DNA of 64,000 nucleotides from Novosphingobium subterraneum (GCF_000807925.1 NZ_JRVC01000033.1:23958-87957); one strand, 5' to 3'. Positions 1 through 9,581 are shown, numbered from the stretch's first letter. The notes: generated by a model not told the origin, from the letters alone. Numbers and translations: made by a program.

Positions 1-1
1 A

Positions 2-1231
2 ACAGCCTGGGCACTGTTCGAGGAAGGCCGCGCTGCGCTGGCTCGGGTCGATCGCAAGGCCATTGTCTCCGAACCCGACCTCGCCAAGCTCGATCTCGAC
101 GATATCGGGGTCATGCTCGCGGTGATCGACGGTCGGTTCGGCGGCGTGCCACCCAAAGTCGGCGACATGTTGAGAAAGGGCGCGGGCCTCTCGCATCTCC
201 ACTTCGCCATGATCCGCCATGGTGGCATGGGCGAAATCGCGGGGCGGCTGTTTGCGCTGCCGGATACGATCGTTGCCTATATGATCGCCATCGGCGCGCA
301 AACCTTTGCAAATGCCGAGGCCCTCAGGCTGATGCGGCGCGACTGCCTGAGCGAGCATCTGCTGCTCGAAGGCAGGGTTCTGGTCAGTTGGCGCAAGGGG
401 CGCGCGGGACGTGAACAGCGCCGCAGCTTCCTGCGCGACAAAAGCTCCTCGGTGCCCGTGCTGATCGATCAGGTTCTGGCTATGACCGAAAGGCTGGTGT
501 CGCATACGCCACGCCGCGACCAGAGTTATCTCTTCCTCACCGGGATGATACACGGGTCTCGCAGAGTCGGTGTGATCCCCGGCTATCTGGCCACGAAACT
601 TACCCGGCGGTTTGTGGAGCGCCATGGCCTGCTGGGCGACGATGGCAAGCCGCTCAAACTGACGCTGGCGGCGCTGCGCGCATCGGGGCTCACACTAGCG
701 CACGAGCGGCTCGGGCATGATATCCTGAAGACGCAAGTGCTGGCCAACCATGCTACTCCAGACACGACACAGCGCTATGTGGACCGGCCCCGCGTCCGAA
801 AGGCGCAAGCGCTGGCAATCGGCAGGTTGCAAGCCCGGTTTGTGGAAATGGTCCGGGGCGATGTCGAGTCCCCGCCCGGGACGGAGGTGCTTCCCGATCT
901 GCGCCACGCGACCGCAGGCGGATTTATCTGTAGCGATCCCCTTGCCGGCGCTGCCGAGGGACAGCGCAAGGGCGAGCTGTGTACGGCCTGGCTCGGATGC
1001 TTCACCTGCCCCAATGCCGTGATCCCGCTCAACGAGGACGTGCTGGTTCGCCTGCTGGCGACGCGGGCAGCGCTCACCGACGCGCGTGCCGCCATGGCTC
1101 CCGAACGCTGGCGGCTGCTTTATGCACCCAAGCTGGAAATCCTCGAGCGCGATATCCTGCCCCGGTTCTGCGAGGCGATGCTCGAAGCAGTTTCGAGGAT
1201 GTCACTGCCACAGCTGCCGCCAGTCGAATGA
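2..1231 (+). CDS. Tyrosine recombinase, TnpA-like (Tn554-type trio), 5' end outside window
   Basis: The reading frame is open from base 2, so the start lies upstream of the window. About 409 residues are visible. The C-terminal part carries a tyrosine-recombinase box ending in ANHATPDTTQRYV, which supplies the late His and the nucleophile Tyr. The usual HxLR box reads AALRA, so its His appears replaced. After the catalytic part comes a Cys-containing tail (C..C..CFTCP). The stop overlaps the ATG of the next recombinase (ATGA), so the two are translationally coupled. The order recombinase, about 610-aa recombinase, small coiled-coil protein matches TnpA-TnpB-TnpC of Tn554-type elements, which are known to act together in site-specific transposition. 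The family call is firm for the domain and inferred from the trio for the name. Confidence 0.8.
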   Translation, partial: TAWALFEEGRAALARVDRKAIVSEPDLAKLDLDDIGVMLAVIDGRFGGVPPKVGDMLRKGAGLSHLHFAMIRHGGMGEIAGRLFALPDTIVAYMIAIGAQTFANAEALRLMRRDCLSEHLLLEGRVLVSWRKGRAGREQRRSFLRDKSSSVPVLIDQVLAMTERLVSHTPRRDQSYLFLTGMIHGSRRVGVIPGYLATKLTRRFVERHGLLGDDGKPLKLTLAALRASGLTLAHERLGHDILKTQVLANHATPDTTQRYVDRPRVRKAQALAIGRLQARFVEMVRGDVESPPGTEVLPDLRHATAGGFICSDPLAGAAEGQRKGELCTAWLGCFTCPNAVIPLNEDVLVRLLATRAALTDARAAMAPERWRLLYAPKLEILERDILPRFCEAMLEAVSRMSLPQLPPVE

Positions 1232-3063
1232 ACCAGCACCCCCACCCACTCACGCAGTCGTCGCCATCCTGGGAGGATGCGCGGCTTTCCCCGTGGAGCC
1301 GGTTCGGCGACGATGAATGGCGGCTCGATATCCGCACTGCGGGTCGCCGCGCGGATCAGAAGCGGTTCAGTTGGGCGTTGGCCATGCCGGAGCACACGCG
1401 CATCGGGAACAGTGATCATGCTCAGCTTGTCCGCGCCGCCAAGCACTTCCTCTGGTCGATGCACTATCATCCTCCATCAGGGCGCAAACGCTCGTCTCCG
1501 GCGTCGATCCATCACAAAGCAATGTTGCTGCGCGCGCTGCTGGAATGGATGGCATGCGAAGGACACTCGCGCTTTGCCGGGATCGATCCAGCTTCGGTCG
1601 AACAACTTTGCAAATGGTTGCGCAGTCGTCCTGCACGCGCCGGCGGAGGCAAAGGCAATATCTCAACTGCCACAATCACGAACTATCTGCTCGTGATCAA
1701 AGACCTTTATCGTCAGCGGGAAAAGCTGAACGATGCGCCACTGGTCGATCCGCTGCCGCTGGAAACGACCTATGAGGCCGCCGGCCACACCAGGGCGACC
1801 AAGGGCGTCATACCGTTCATCCCCGAAGACGTGGCCGTTGCAATCCTGAGCGAAGCCCTGCGGTGGGTCGAGGAGCATGGCGATACGATCGTCGCAGCCG
1901 AAACGATCCGCCGCGAAGCGCGAGCGCAGGGTCTGCGGCGCGGCAAGCGCCAGGCATCTGATCATGTTAGAGCGGCGCTGAGGCTCGCATCGCTGGCCGG
2001 ACCATCGGGCGAACGGTTCGATGGCGCCTATGCAGTTCGGCACGCCGCCGTCCACCTCGTCGAGGCGTGCTATATCTTGATCGCGGGCTTCGTCGGGATG
2101 CGGTCCAGCGAAATCCTGTCAATGAAAACAGGGGCAATCGAGCATCACCCGATCGGCGAAACCGGCGTTAATCAGGCATATGTCGTGTCCCGGCTGTTCA
2201 AGACTGTCGATGATCTCGATGGCCGTAGGGAGCGCTGGGTTGCCCCGGCACCGGTCGTGCGCGCGGTGGAGCTGCTCGAGCAGCTGAGCGCGCCGCTGCG
2301 CGAAGCCTCGGGCCGCGACGATCTGTTCCTGGTGAAGAACACGCAGTATGGCCAAATCGTGCCGGTGACGCACATGCATATCGCCTGGCGCATCAATGAC
2401 TTTGCGCGGCATGTCGGCATCCCCGATCATGATGGGAAACCCTGGAGGTTCAGCACGCACCAGTTCCGTAAGACCTTTGCCCGGTTTATTGCCAGGCGCG
2501 ACCGTACCCAGCTTCTGGGCCTGGCCGAGCACTTCAAGCATGCTTCCGTTGCCATGACCGCGCGGGGCTACGTCGGCAACGACTTCGACCTGCATGGCCT
2601 CATCGACCACGAAGCCCGCGCCGAAACCGCAGCCGCCCTCGATCGCCTGCTCGCCGCGAAACGGCTCGGCGGCAAGATGGGCGAACGTATCGTCGCCGGA
2701 AACGCCCGGTTCCGCGGCCGCGCGGGAGAACAGGTACGCCGAGACTATGTTGCGTTTATCCTCAAGGAGACTGATCTTCGCATCCATGCCTGCGACTATG
2801 GCTGGTGCGTGTTCCAGCAGGAGACCTCCCGCTGCGGCGGCGAACTGCAACCGAATGAGGTCGGACGAGCGCCGGCGGTCTGCCTCTCATGCGCCAACAT
2901 GGTGATCGAAGCGAAGCACGGAGCCTACTGGCGGGATCGCCGGAGACGCAATGCTGCGCTGTTGCCGGAGGCCAATCCGATGACGGCGGCCGTGCTCAAT
3001 GAGGCGATCGGACAATGCGAGCGGGTGCTCACGCAAATCGGAGATGACGATGGGCAAGGATGA
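1228..3063 (+). CDS. Tyrosine recombinase, TnpB-like (Tn554-type trio)
   Basis: This 611-aa protein has a phage-integrase catalytic domain. Visible motifs are the first Arg (GMRSSEILSM), the box STHQFRKTFARF, and the final HASVAMTARGYVG with the nucleophile Tyr. A Cys-rich C-terminus (CDYGWCVFQQ, then CLSCANMV) looks like a metal-binding knuckle, as in other TnpB-like recombinases. The length is close to that of Tn554 TnpB (about 630 aa). The start at 1228 was chosen because its ATG overlaps the stop of the upstream recombinase; an open frame extends further upstream but would run through that gene. The 3' end overlaps the next small gene. It most likely catalyses strand exchange with its partners. 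Confidence 0.88.
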   Translation: MNQHPHPLTQSSPSWEDARLSPWSRFGDDEWRLDIRTAGRRADQKRFSWALAMPEHTRIGNSDHAQLVRAAKHFLWSMHYHPPSGRKRSSPASIHHKAMLLRALLEWMACEGHSRFAGIDPASVEQLCKWLRSRPARAGGGKGNISTATITNYLLVIKDLYRQREKLNDAPLVDPLPLETTYEAAGHTRATKGVIPFIPEDVAVAILSEALRWVEEHGDTIVAAETIRREARAQGLRRGKRQASDHVRAALRLASLAGPSGERFDGAYAVRHAAVHLVEACYILIAGFVGMRSSEILSMKTGAIEHHPIGETGVNQAYVVSRLFKTVDDLDGRRERWVAPAPVVRAVELLEQLSAPLREASGRDDLFLVKNTQYGQIVPVTHMHIAWRINDFARHVGIPDHDGKPWRFSTHQFRKTFARFIARRDRTQLLGLAEHFKHASVAMTARGYVGNDFDLHGLIDHEARAETAAALDRLLAAKRLGGKMGERIVAGNARFRGRAGEQVRRDYVAFILKETDLRIHACDYGWCVFQQETSRCGGELQPNEVGRAPAVCLSCANMVIEAKHGAYWRDRRRRNAALLPEANPMTAAVLNEAIGQCERVLTQIGDDDGQG

Positions 3064-3490
3064 TCAGGGGCAGCGCTGGCAATCCGCGGCAAGGAGCTAC
3101 CGGGCGGCGCTGGCGAGGCTGGTGCGCGGCGAAGGGCGCCACGCCGACCATGCGGGACGCGTGAAGATCACGCCGACTTCGGTCGCGCGCGAAGCGGGAC
3201 GCAGTCGCAATCCGCTCTATACGAGCCATCGGGACATCCTCGACGAGATCGAAGCTGCGGCAGGACCAGGCACGCCCGCACGCGACCTGGCAGCGCGCAT
3301 CGCCACGCTCGAGACCGAGCTGACGCACCTCAGGGCCGATGCCCGGCGTCACGCCGAGGAGCGGCGCGAACTCGCCAGCGAGAACCTGACGCTGTTGCAC
3401 CGCGCCCGAAGCGCAGAGGATCGGCTCACGGCGCTCCTGCGGCGAATGCCTGAGGCATCCACCGCAGGTGCCATCATGCAGCCACGCTGA
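3050..3490 (+). CDS. Small helical/coiled-coil accessory protein, TnpC-like
   Basis: A 146-aa basic protein. Its N-terminal half has a helix-turn-helix-like stretch (TSVAREAGRSRNPLYT) and its C-terminal half a heptad-rich helix rich in Arg, Glu and Leu. Tn554 TnpC (about 125 aa) and related DUF6262-type proteins have this build and follow TnpB. In Tn554, TnpC affects the orientation and efficiency of transposition. The start at 3050 was preferred because GGAG at 3040-3043 sits 6 bases upstream; ATG 3044 is also in frame. It overlaps the tnpB-like gene by 14 bases and runs 17 bases into the 3' end of the convergent ardC. Confidence 0.72.
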   Translation: MGKDDQGQRWQSAARSYRAALARLVRGEGRHADHAGRVKITPTSVAREAGRSRNPLYTSHRDILDEIEAAAGPGTPARDLAARIATLETELTHLRADARRHAEERRELASENLTLLHRARSAEDRLTALLRRMPEASTAGAIMQPR

Positions 3491-4373
3491 GTTGTTCGGG
3501 CTGCTGCGTATGCATCCAGTCAGCTGCCGCCTGCGCTTTGCTCGCCAGCGTGAAAATCGCGCGAGCGTCGGCCTTGAGCACGCGTAGCCAGGACGCGATG
3601 TACGCCGCATGGTCCGGCCGTGGATGGTGCGCGATACCGAGATCTGCCATGACCAAGGCGGCTCCCAGATCTGCGATGGCCTCCTCCGCTGCATATCTGT
3701 CCGATCCGAACCTGCCGGACAGATCACGGTCGCAGCGGGACGCCGCTCCTGTGGCATGCAGACCTTCATGGAAAAGCGTGCCATAATAAGCGGCAGGCTC
3801 CCTGAACTGTGCGAAGGGTGGCATTTGCACGCGATCTTCCGAAGGAATATAGTACGCCTCGTTGCCGCCATGCCGGCACTCAATGCCAAGGTTGCCCCAA
3901 AAGATATCGGCGTTCCGCATCCGCGCATCGTCGGACAGGAGATCGATGGTTGGTGGAGCATAACCCTCTACCTGCGCCTCGTTGAAAACGCTGTACCCCC
4001 GCGCAAACATGCGAGCGCGGCCACGCCCCTCCTGCTCGGAATCCCGGTCATCGGCATCCTCGCCGCGATCGTTGACCTTCCAGAAGACAATCGTGGTGGC
4101 CTGCTCGCCCTTGCGAACCTGGGCTCCCAGCGCTTGCCACTGACGATAGCTGGCCCAGCGTCCGGAACTGTAGCCTGCAGCCTGCGCCGCGATCCACAAG
4201 CTGAGAATGTTGGATCCCCGGTAAGCCTTGCCGGTGCCGGCGTTGATGGGGCGCGAGGTCGCTGATCCATCGTGATGCCACGGCATTGTCCACGAGCCCG
4301 CCCCTGCCTCGATGGCGGCAACGATCTCGTTGGTGACGCGCGTGTATATATCGGTGCGTTCTTTGCTGCGCAT
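3474..4373 (-). CDS. ardC: ArdC-like antirestriction protein
   Basis: A 299-aa protein with the two-part ArdC architecture. Residues 1-125 form the N-terminal ssDNA-binding domain (PWHHDG, YRGSN, WASYRQWQALG, VRKGE). Residues 150-299 form a zincin-like metallopeptidase domain with HEGLH at 202-206 and a downstream acidic ligand in AAEEAIADLG near 230. ArdC proteins bind single-stranded DNA entering by conjugation and protect it from host restriction. The start at 4373 follows a GGGAGT site; the open frame extends 22 codons further without conservation. The gene meets tnpC tail to tail and lies directly downstream of a truncated paralog. Confidence 0.9.
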   Translation of the reverse strand: MRSKERTDIYTRVTNEIVAAIEAGAGSWTMPWHHDGSATSRPINAGTGKAYRGSNILSLWIAAQAAGYSSGRWASYRQWQALGAQVRKGEQATTIVFWKVNDRGEDADDRDSEQEGRGRARMFARGYSVFNEAQVEGYAPPTIDLLSDDARMRNADIFWGNLGIECRHGGNEAYYIPSEDRVQMPPFAQFREPAAYYGTLFHEGLHATGAASRCDRDLSGRFGSDRYAAEEAIADLGAALVMADLGIAHHPRPDHAAYIASWLRVLKADARAIFTLASKAQAAADWMHTQQPEQLSVAA

Positions 4374-4375
4374 GA

Positions 4376-5098
4376 TCAGGACTCCCGTCCTGAAATCGCA
4401 CAGCAGGCCGTACGATGGTTGGGAAACAGCAGCGCGCAAAGGCCATCGACTGTCCTCGAAATGAGGACACTTGCGATGTTACATACCTCGTGCAGAAGAG
4501 TGGCCATGTGTGCCGACGCATCCCGAAACTGGGAGAAGTGCGGCATGAAGATGTGATCGAGATCGATCCGGTAATGCGCATCGTAAGCGCCTTCGGTAAC
4601 CGGAACGTTCAGGGCTGCCACGAAAGCCTCGGCATGTGCGAGCCGCTCGCTTTCGGGCAAGACCGCGACCGGGAGGGGCTCATAGCCCTCGACCTGTGCG
4701 AGGTTGAACACTGTGAAGGCCCGGGCGAACATGCAGGCAGGGCCGGCTTGGTCGTCGCCATGATCGTCACTGGCAGGTGAGGCCACCTGCTTCCAGAGCA
4801 CGACAGTCGTTCCGCGCTCTCCCTTGCGAACTTGCGCGCCAAGCGCTGCCCATTGACGATAGGTCCCCCAAAGACCGCTGGAGTAGCTGCTCGCCCTTGC
4901 GGCGATCCATAGCGCCAGCACGTTGACACCCCGATAACGGCGGCGTGAGGCAACGTTCTGCGCTCGGGCCGTGGCAGCGCCATCATGATGCCAAGGCATA
5001 CGCCAATTGCCGGCGCCGGACTCGATGGCAGAAACAATTTCGTGGGTGATGCGCGAATAGACATCGGCTCGCGGCGTTGAAGGGTGGGTTCGGGACAT
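4376..5098 (-). pseudogene. Truncated ardC paralog
   Basis: Residues 1-204 align well with the intact ArdC next to it (PWHHDG, YRGVN, TYRQWAALGAQVRKGE, MATLLHE). Homology stops inside the metallopeptidase motif: the sequence reads LLHEVCNIAS instead of FHEGLHATG. The second zinc His and everything after it are lost, and the last 36 or so residues are unrelated read-through. The break lies near base 4490. The N-terminal ssDNA-binding domain is complete, so a shortened DNA-binding protein could still be made. The two copies are in tandem and only 2 bases separate this frame from the start of the intact gene, which points to a duplication followed by a deletion. Confidence 0.8.
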
Positions 5099-5921
5099 GG
5101 CGGACCTTTCACGACGGGCAGACAGGAGCTCTCCTCCCCTCCTTCAGCCCGTGATCCCCACACCCGCTTTCTCTCCCTCCTGTCACACCAGCGAGAGCTG
5201 TGGCAGTCTCCTGTGCGGGCTGTTCCAGGGAAACGTTCGATGCTCGCAACCTGGCCCTGAGGCATCACCTGCTGCGGTTCTGCAAGGCCTCTTCTCGCGC
5301 AGCGTCAGCCGCGCCTCATCAGCCCCCGCATTGCCATGCCGGGCGATGCGGTTCAGCGATGCTGGCGTAAGGCAGCTGACCGACCGGACCCTGACGTCTT
5401 GGTTTCCCTCGCGTCGGGTTCCAGAAGCATGTCGAGGAACAACGGCAGTAGGCCAGATCAGGGCCTCCGTCGGCGAGCGGGCCGACAGGCAGTGTCCGCA
5501 CAAGGCTGCCCGCTATCGTGCGGCAGGTGCGCAATGACGCGTGCCGCTTTGCGATTGTCAAGGTCGACAAGGGTCCCCGATCTGGGCGACTGCGCACCGA
5601 ACCTCGATCTCTCGCCGGAATCCGGACCGGCTACTGCCGGCATAGCTCCGAAAGCTCCAATACCGGCTTGCGAGCCCTGTCGGGGCTGTCTTCGACAGCT
5701 GACGGGGCTTGGGCATCGTCCAGGCACTGGATGACCTTGCATGGCTGTTCGTTGTCCTGCGTCCCTTACTGCGCGATGCAGGGAACAGATTCATCGCCCG
5801 GGCCATCAGCTTGGACCGCCCGTCGATCCTGTGGCCGCGAGCGATCCCGAAGGGCCTGTCCGAGCATGCTCGGCCGACTGCCTCGAGGGGCCCTCGTGGT
5901 ATCTCGGCTCGGCGGCAGAAG
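5099..5921. other. No recognisable gene
   Basis: About 820 bases between the ardC copies and the RES remnant. Open frames exist on both strands, but none has a family signature, a good ribosome site or a partner in the context. The stretch may hold decayed coding sequence; nothing can be named. Confidence 0.5.
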
Positions 5922-6417
5922 TCACGGAGCGCGCAGGCCAAGCCGGTCGTCGTCATCGACGAGCGTGACGCGCCCTTCCCACTCCCACAGGACGAGGTTG
6001 AGAGCGTCGGCGGGAGCGCCGCGGGCGTAGCTCGACACGACAATGCCGACATAGCCTTGCGCAATCGCGGCCTCGGCGAGGTCCTGCGTGGGCACGGGCT
6101 TTCCAGAGAGGATCCGGTCCCGCCAGCTTGGGCCGCCAAGCTCCGCCGGCGCCATGCCGAAGGGCTGGAGTACGGCTGTATCGCGGCCATCCAGCAAAGG
6201 CCCGATATCGGCCCGATAGGCTACCAGGGTGGTCGGCTGCAACGTGCCGACCTGATTGGCCTCACGCAGTGCCGTCTGAGGCGCAAGCGAAGTATAGAGC
6301 GCCGCGCGCCACATGCGATTGAACCGTCCGCCAAACCGGGCAGCCCCCTTCCCCCGAGAACGGTTCGCGGGACCAGACCGGATTGTGGGCGCGGTAGAGC
6401 AGCCCGGCGAAGTGCAT
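5922..6417 (-). pseudogene. RES-domain toxin, frameshifted
   Basis: Read from ATG 6417, the frame gives FAGLLYRAHNPVW and EPFSGEG, the expected N-terminus of a RES-domain toxin. It then loses homology at a run of five G (minus strand; bases 6346-6350 on the plus strand). Dropping one G restores AARFGGRFNR and YTSLAPQTALREAN, followed by a full RES C-terminus in the frame ending at 5922. RES toxins of the Xre-RES family degrade cellular NAD+. The start lies 4 bases after the stop of the antitoxin gene, so the pair is a normal two-gene unit apart from the single-base insertion. The shift could be a natural inactivation or a homopolymer sequencing error. Confidence 0.82.
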
Positions 6418-6421
6418 GAGG

Positions 6422-6772
6422 CTAGGCGTGAATGCCGGCGTCGACAGCGTCGATATAGGCCAGCACGTCATCGGCCCGGTTGTTCTGCACGAGCTGCATT
6501 GCGGTCTGGCCCGAGAAGCCCGGCAGCGGCTCGGAGCGGTACCAGGCATAGGCCAGCAACGCGGACCCGAAGCGCGGCTCGACCTTGTTGAGCACTTCGA
6601 CCATCTGGCGAAGGCGGCGCTGGGTGCGTGTCGACGCGATCCGGTCCTTGCGCTGGATCGCGTTCTTGCCGAGGCCCAGCGAGCGTGCCAGTTCGTCGCT
6701 GGTGGTGCGCAGCACATCGACGACCTTGCGCGGAGCGAACGCACCGTTGTCAGCGTAGTTCTGTATCGCCAT
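6422..6772 (-). CDS. Xre/MbcA/ParS-type antitoxin of a RES toxin
   Basis: A 116-aa protein. The N-terminal part (DELARSLGLGKNAIQRKDRI) resembles the helix-turn-helix of Xre-family antitoxins. The C-terminal part (VEPRFGSALLAYAWYRSEPLPGFSGQTAMQL) matches the toxin-binding domain of MbcA/ParS/Xre antitoxins (DUF2384). It is the first gene of the pair, with the RES toxin 4 bases downstream. Antitoxins of this family normally bind and silence RES and repress their own promoter. This gene looks intact although its toxin frame is broken. Confidence 0.85.
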   Translation of the reverse strand: MAIQNYADNGAFAPRKVVDVLRTTSDELARSLGLGKNAIQRKDRIASTRTQRRLRQMVEVLNKVEPRFGSALLAYAWYRSEPLPGFSGQTAMQLVQNNRADDVLAYIDAVDAGIHA

Positions 6773-7300
6773 TGCAATGCTCCGGAAATTTTGCCGCTAT
6801 AAAGCGTCATTCCTCGCGGCATTCAATCCGAGGTGTGGTTGGAAGCGATGTGCGTCAAGGAGAGACAGCTTGCAGCTCGGTCGCGCCTGCAAGCGTTTAC
6901 GAGGTCGGCATGCACAAGGGCTGAAGCTCGCCCCGGCCTTGCAGCAACATTTGCGATTTCGTCGGCATGAAGCCATGCGTGGCTGTCGGATATCTCGTGA
7001 TCGCAAGTGATGTATCTCGCCAGACCGTAGATAGATCGCTCTGTTCGTAATGAACCGACGCTCCAGCCACCGCCAGCTGCTTGTGTCGGCGCGGAGACTG
7101 CCCCGCCCCTGCCCGCACTTCAGCCTCATCCTGGCAGTTCGAGATTGCAGACCTAGCATACAAGGTAACCCTGGAGGTCGCCTCAGGCGAGACCCGCGCA
7201 CCTGGCCTGGTGTTCATGGTCATGGTGTCGTGTCCTGGAGGGACCGGCACGCTGCCCCAGAGCGACGGTGGGCGCTGGCCAGCGTGCCGACAAGGCTGGT
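6773..7300. other. No recognisable gene
   Basis: About 530 bases between the antitoxin start and the 3' end of the ParB-like gene. The promoter of the antitoxin unit must lie at its left side. The minus-strand frame 6897-7250 is open but has no known motif. Confidence 0.45.
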
Positions 7301-9325
7301 TCAGGCGTCGACGGTCTCGCTGGTTGCGACGTCCTCCTCTTGGGCAGGTTCGTGCTCGACCGGTGCCTCCTCACAGGGCGCGCTCGCGGCGAGCACCCGG
7401 AAGCGCATGGCTTCGGGCACCCAGGCGAGTGCTGCTTCCCTGATCTCGGGGGCAACAATTGTTTCGCCTGAGAACAGCTTCTCGCAGCTGGCCGAGAGGT
7501 CGCTCTTCTTCGAGCCCATGAAGCTTGCTGCCATGGCCGGCCCGCCGACTTCGCGGACATGGCCGAGCAGGGTCTGCTTGGCTACCCGGTCGAAGTAGTT
7601 GGCCGAGGTCGGCCGCCAGTGGCTGGCGACCTTGATCCCCATCAGGGCGGCGAGATGGTCGTGAAGGTCGATCGGCTCAGGGCCGGGCTGGCCCGCCTTC
7701 TTGTCGATCCCCATGCTGGCCTCGAGCGTCTTGGCCATGCACAAGGCAAGCCAGCTTGCCTTGGCATCGTCGTCGAGCGCGCTGAACGCGGAGAACCGGT
7801 CGACCGTGCGGCAGTGCTCGGTCCAGGACAGGTCGAGCGTCTCGCGCATGTCGGCCATCAGCGTATGCGCCGGGCTTTCCGGGTAGTTGGCGAGGGTGAG
7901 CGAGGGCGACGGCGCGCGGAGCGTCGTGCCCAGGGCCTGCGCACTGTAGAGCGCACGGGAGTCGGCGATGGCGAAGATCAGGTAGTCGAGTGCGATCGCC
8001 GGGTTTGAGGCGAGGTTGATCGCGAGAATGTCGCGGCGCTGGACAGCGAGCTCTTCGACCAGCTTCTGCGACAACAGCTTGGGGGCCGTAGCGGCGCTAC
8101 CGCCCTCCCCTGCTCCGCTGGCACCCTCGCTCGCGTTGGACCCACGTGCCTTACGGCGTTCGAGCGGCTTGTCGCTGTAGAGGCCGCTTGCAACCGCAGG
8201 CCGGCCATCGGCGCCGATGATCACGAAGCAGCCGACGTTGGCCTTCATTTCCTCCGGGATCACCGGGGGCTTGTCGTGGAGCGCATCGTAGGCGCTGCTT
8301 GCGGCATCCCAGCGCTCCTGGAACTCCGCGGCAGCGGCCTCGTCGTCTTCGTCGAGGGTTTCGCTTTCCGCTTCGAGCGCCGAGATCGTCTCGAGCAGTT
8401 TGTCGGCCTCGACCTGTTCCTCCTCGGTGAGCGGTGCCGGTTCGAGATGGACCTGGTGGAGGTTTTCGGTCGCGTTATAGGTGACACGGGTCTCGAGGAT
8501 CGGGCGCACCCAGGCATAACCGGAGGCTTGGGCGATCTCGGCCGCAAAGGCCTGGAGCTTCTCGCCGGCAATACGCTGGGCAATGTCGGCATCGATCCAG
8601 GTCTCGCCGCCGTCCTCGGTGAACAGGTCGCGCTCGATCTTGCCACCGGCCGCGAGGTAGTCGGCCTCGCTCGCCAGCTTGGCCATCGGCGAGGATGAGC
8701 GGATCGCGCTGTGCGTGACCATGCGGCGGATCGAGTCCGGATTGTTGCCCTGCCAGGAGTTCGACAGCTCGTTCCAGACCATCATCTGGCGCTCGTGATT
8801 GGGCGTGGTCGCATAGGCCTTGGCGACGTCGAGGGTGATCTTGCCCTCTTCGAGCGCGGCGAAGATCGGATCGGCAAGGTCCGCAAGCCGCAGGCGGCCT
8901 TCGATGAACCGGCGGGTGCGGCCGAACCGCTTGGCGATCGCGTCGAGGTCCGCGCCTTCGCCCACGAAGTGCTTGTAGGCGCGAATCTCGTCGGTCGGCG
9001 TCATATCGAGGCGAATGACATTCTCGATCAGCGAGAGTTCGGACTGCTCGGCGGCATCGATGTCGAGCACCCGGCAGGCGATGGGGTGGTCCTTGGGGAG
9101 CTTGCCGGCCGTCAGAAGGAAGTTGAGGGCGCGCAGGCGGCGACCGCCTGCGGTCACGTCGAAAAGCCCTCGCTTCTTGGCGGGCACGACGATCAGGTTC
9201 TGGAGGAGGCCTTTGGCCTCGATATTGGCGGCCAATTCCTCGATGAAGAGGTTGCTGTCTTGTCTGCGGACGTTGGCTTCGGACAAGCGCAGCTTGCCGA
9301 GCGGGATCAACTCGATATCGTTCAT
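7301..9325 (-). CDS. Large ParB/RepB/Spo0J-like protein
   Basis: A 674-aa protein. The first 110 residues are a ParB/Srx-type domain with the GGRRLRAL box, followed by ENVIRLDMTPTDEIRAY, the second conserved ParB box. A helix-turn-helix follows (LDAIAKRFGRTRRFIEGRL). The long C-terminal part (about residues 190-674) is acidic in the middle and not recognisable. Large ParB-like proteins of this kind occur on alphaproteobacterial plasmids beside ArdC and strawberry-notch helicases, apart from the true parA-parB locus. Here the parA lies 26 kb away, so a direct role in segregation is uncertain. The start at 9325 was chosen for the AGGAGC site just upstream; the frame stays open for 47 more codons without conservation. 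Confidence 0.85.
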   Translation of the reverse strand: MNDIELIPLGKLRLSEANVRRQDSNLFIEELAANIEAKGLLQNLIVVPAKKRGLFDVTAGGRRLRALNFLLTAGKLPKDHPIACRVLDIDAAEQSELSLIENVIRLDMTPTDEIRAYKHFVGEGADLDAIAKRFGRTRRFIEGRLRLADLADPIFAALEEGKITLDVAKAYATTPNHERQMMVWNELSNSWQGNNPDSIRRMVTHSAIRSSSPMAKLASEADYLAAGGKIERDLFTEDGGETWIDADIAQRIAGEKLQAFAAEIAQASGYAWVRPILETRVTYNATENLHQVHLEPAPLTEEEQVEADKLLETISALEAESETLDEDDEAAAAEFQERWDAASSAYDALHDKPPVIPEEMKANVGCFVIIGADGRPAVASGLYSDKPLERRKARGSNASEGASGAGEGGSAATAPKLLSQKLVEELAVQRRDILAINLASNPAIALDYLIFAIADSRALYSAQALGTTLRAPSPSLTLANYPESPAHTLMADMRETLDLSWTEHCRTVDRFSAFSALDDDAKASWLALCMAKTLEASMGIDKKAGQPGPEPIDLHDHLAALMGIKVASHWRPTSANYFDRVAKQTLLGHVREVGGPAMAASFMGSKKSDLSASCEKLFSGETIVAPEIREAALAWVPEAMRFRVLAASAPCEEAPVEHEPAQEEDVATSETVDA

Positions 9326-9581
9326 GGGGGTGCTCCTGAAAGCCGGATTTGGCCGAGCTCTTCGGCTCACCCCTTCCAGCCCCCCTCCCCTCACGATTTC
9401 AGGAATGCCCGATTTCGCGGGAAAGACTGCGCGTCCCAAGGTGGCTCGCTCGATGCCGTGAGGCATAGATTTTAGATTTATGCCTCACGGCCCGGATCGT
9501 CCGCGGAACCCAGATTGCACAACTTGGTTGCGTTTATTGCGAATATGCGCTAGGGAATATCGCCATCAGCGGAGAGACACG
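9326..9581. promoter_or_regulatory. Divergent intergenic region with a large palindrome
   Basis: The ParB-like gene and the HTH-PIN module are transcribed away from this 256-base region. It contains an inverted repeat with two perfect 13-base arms, GCCGTGAGGCATA at 9455-9467 and TATGCCTCACGGC at 9479-9491, separated by 11 A/T-rich bases. It could be an operator for the HTH antitoxin or a binding site for the ParB-like protein. The module start at 9582 has GGAGAG at 9571. Confidence 0.7.

Noticed and set aside
2119..2850. Minus-strand frame of 243 codons inside the tnpB-like gene
   Set aside because: Antisense shadow; no ribosome site and no family features.
5518..6190. Open frames on both strands between ardC and the RES remnant
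   Set aside because: No motif, no ribosome site, and the strands overlap each other; kept only as an unexplained stretch.
8276..8698. Long plus-strand frames at 8276-8698 and 8711-9475
   Set aside because: They are antisense to the ParB-like gene and show only the mirror composition of a GC-rich coding strand.
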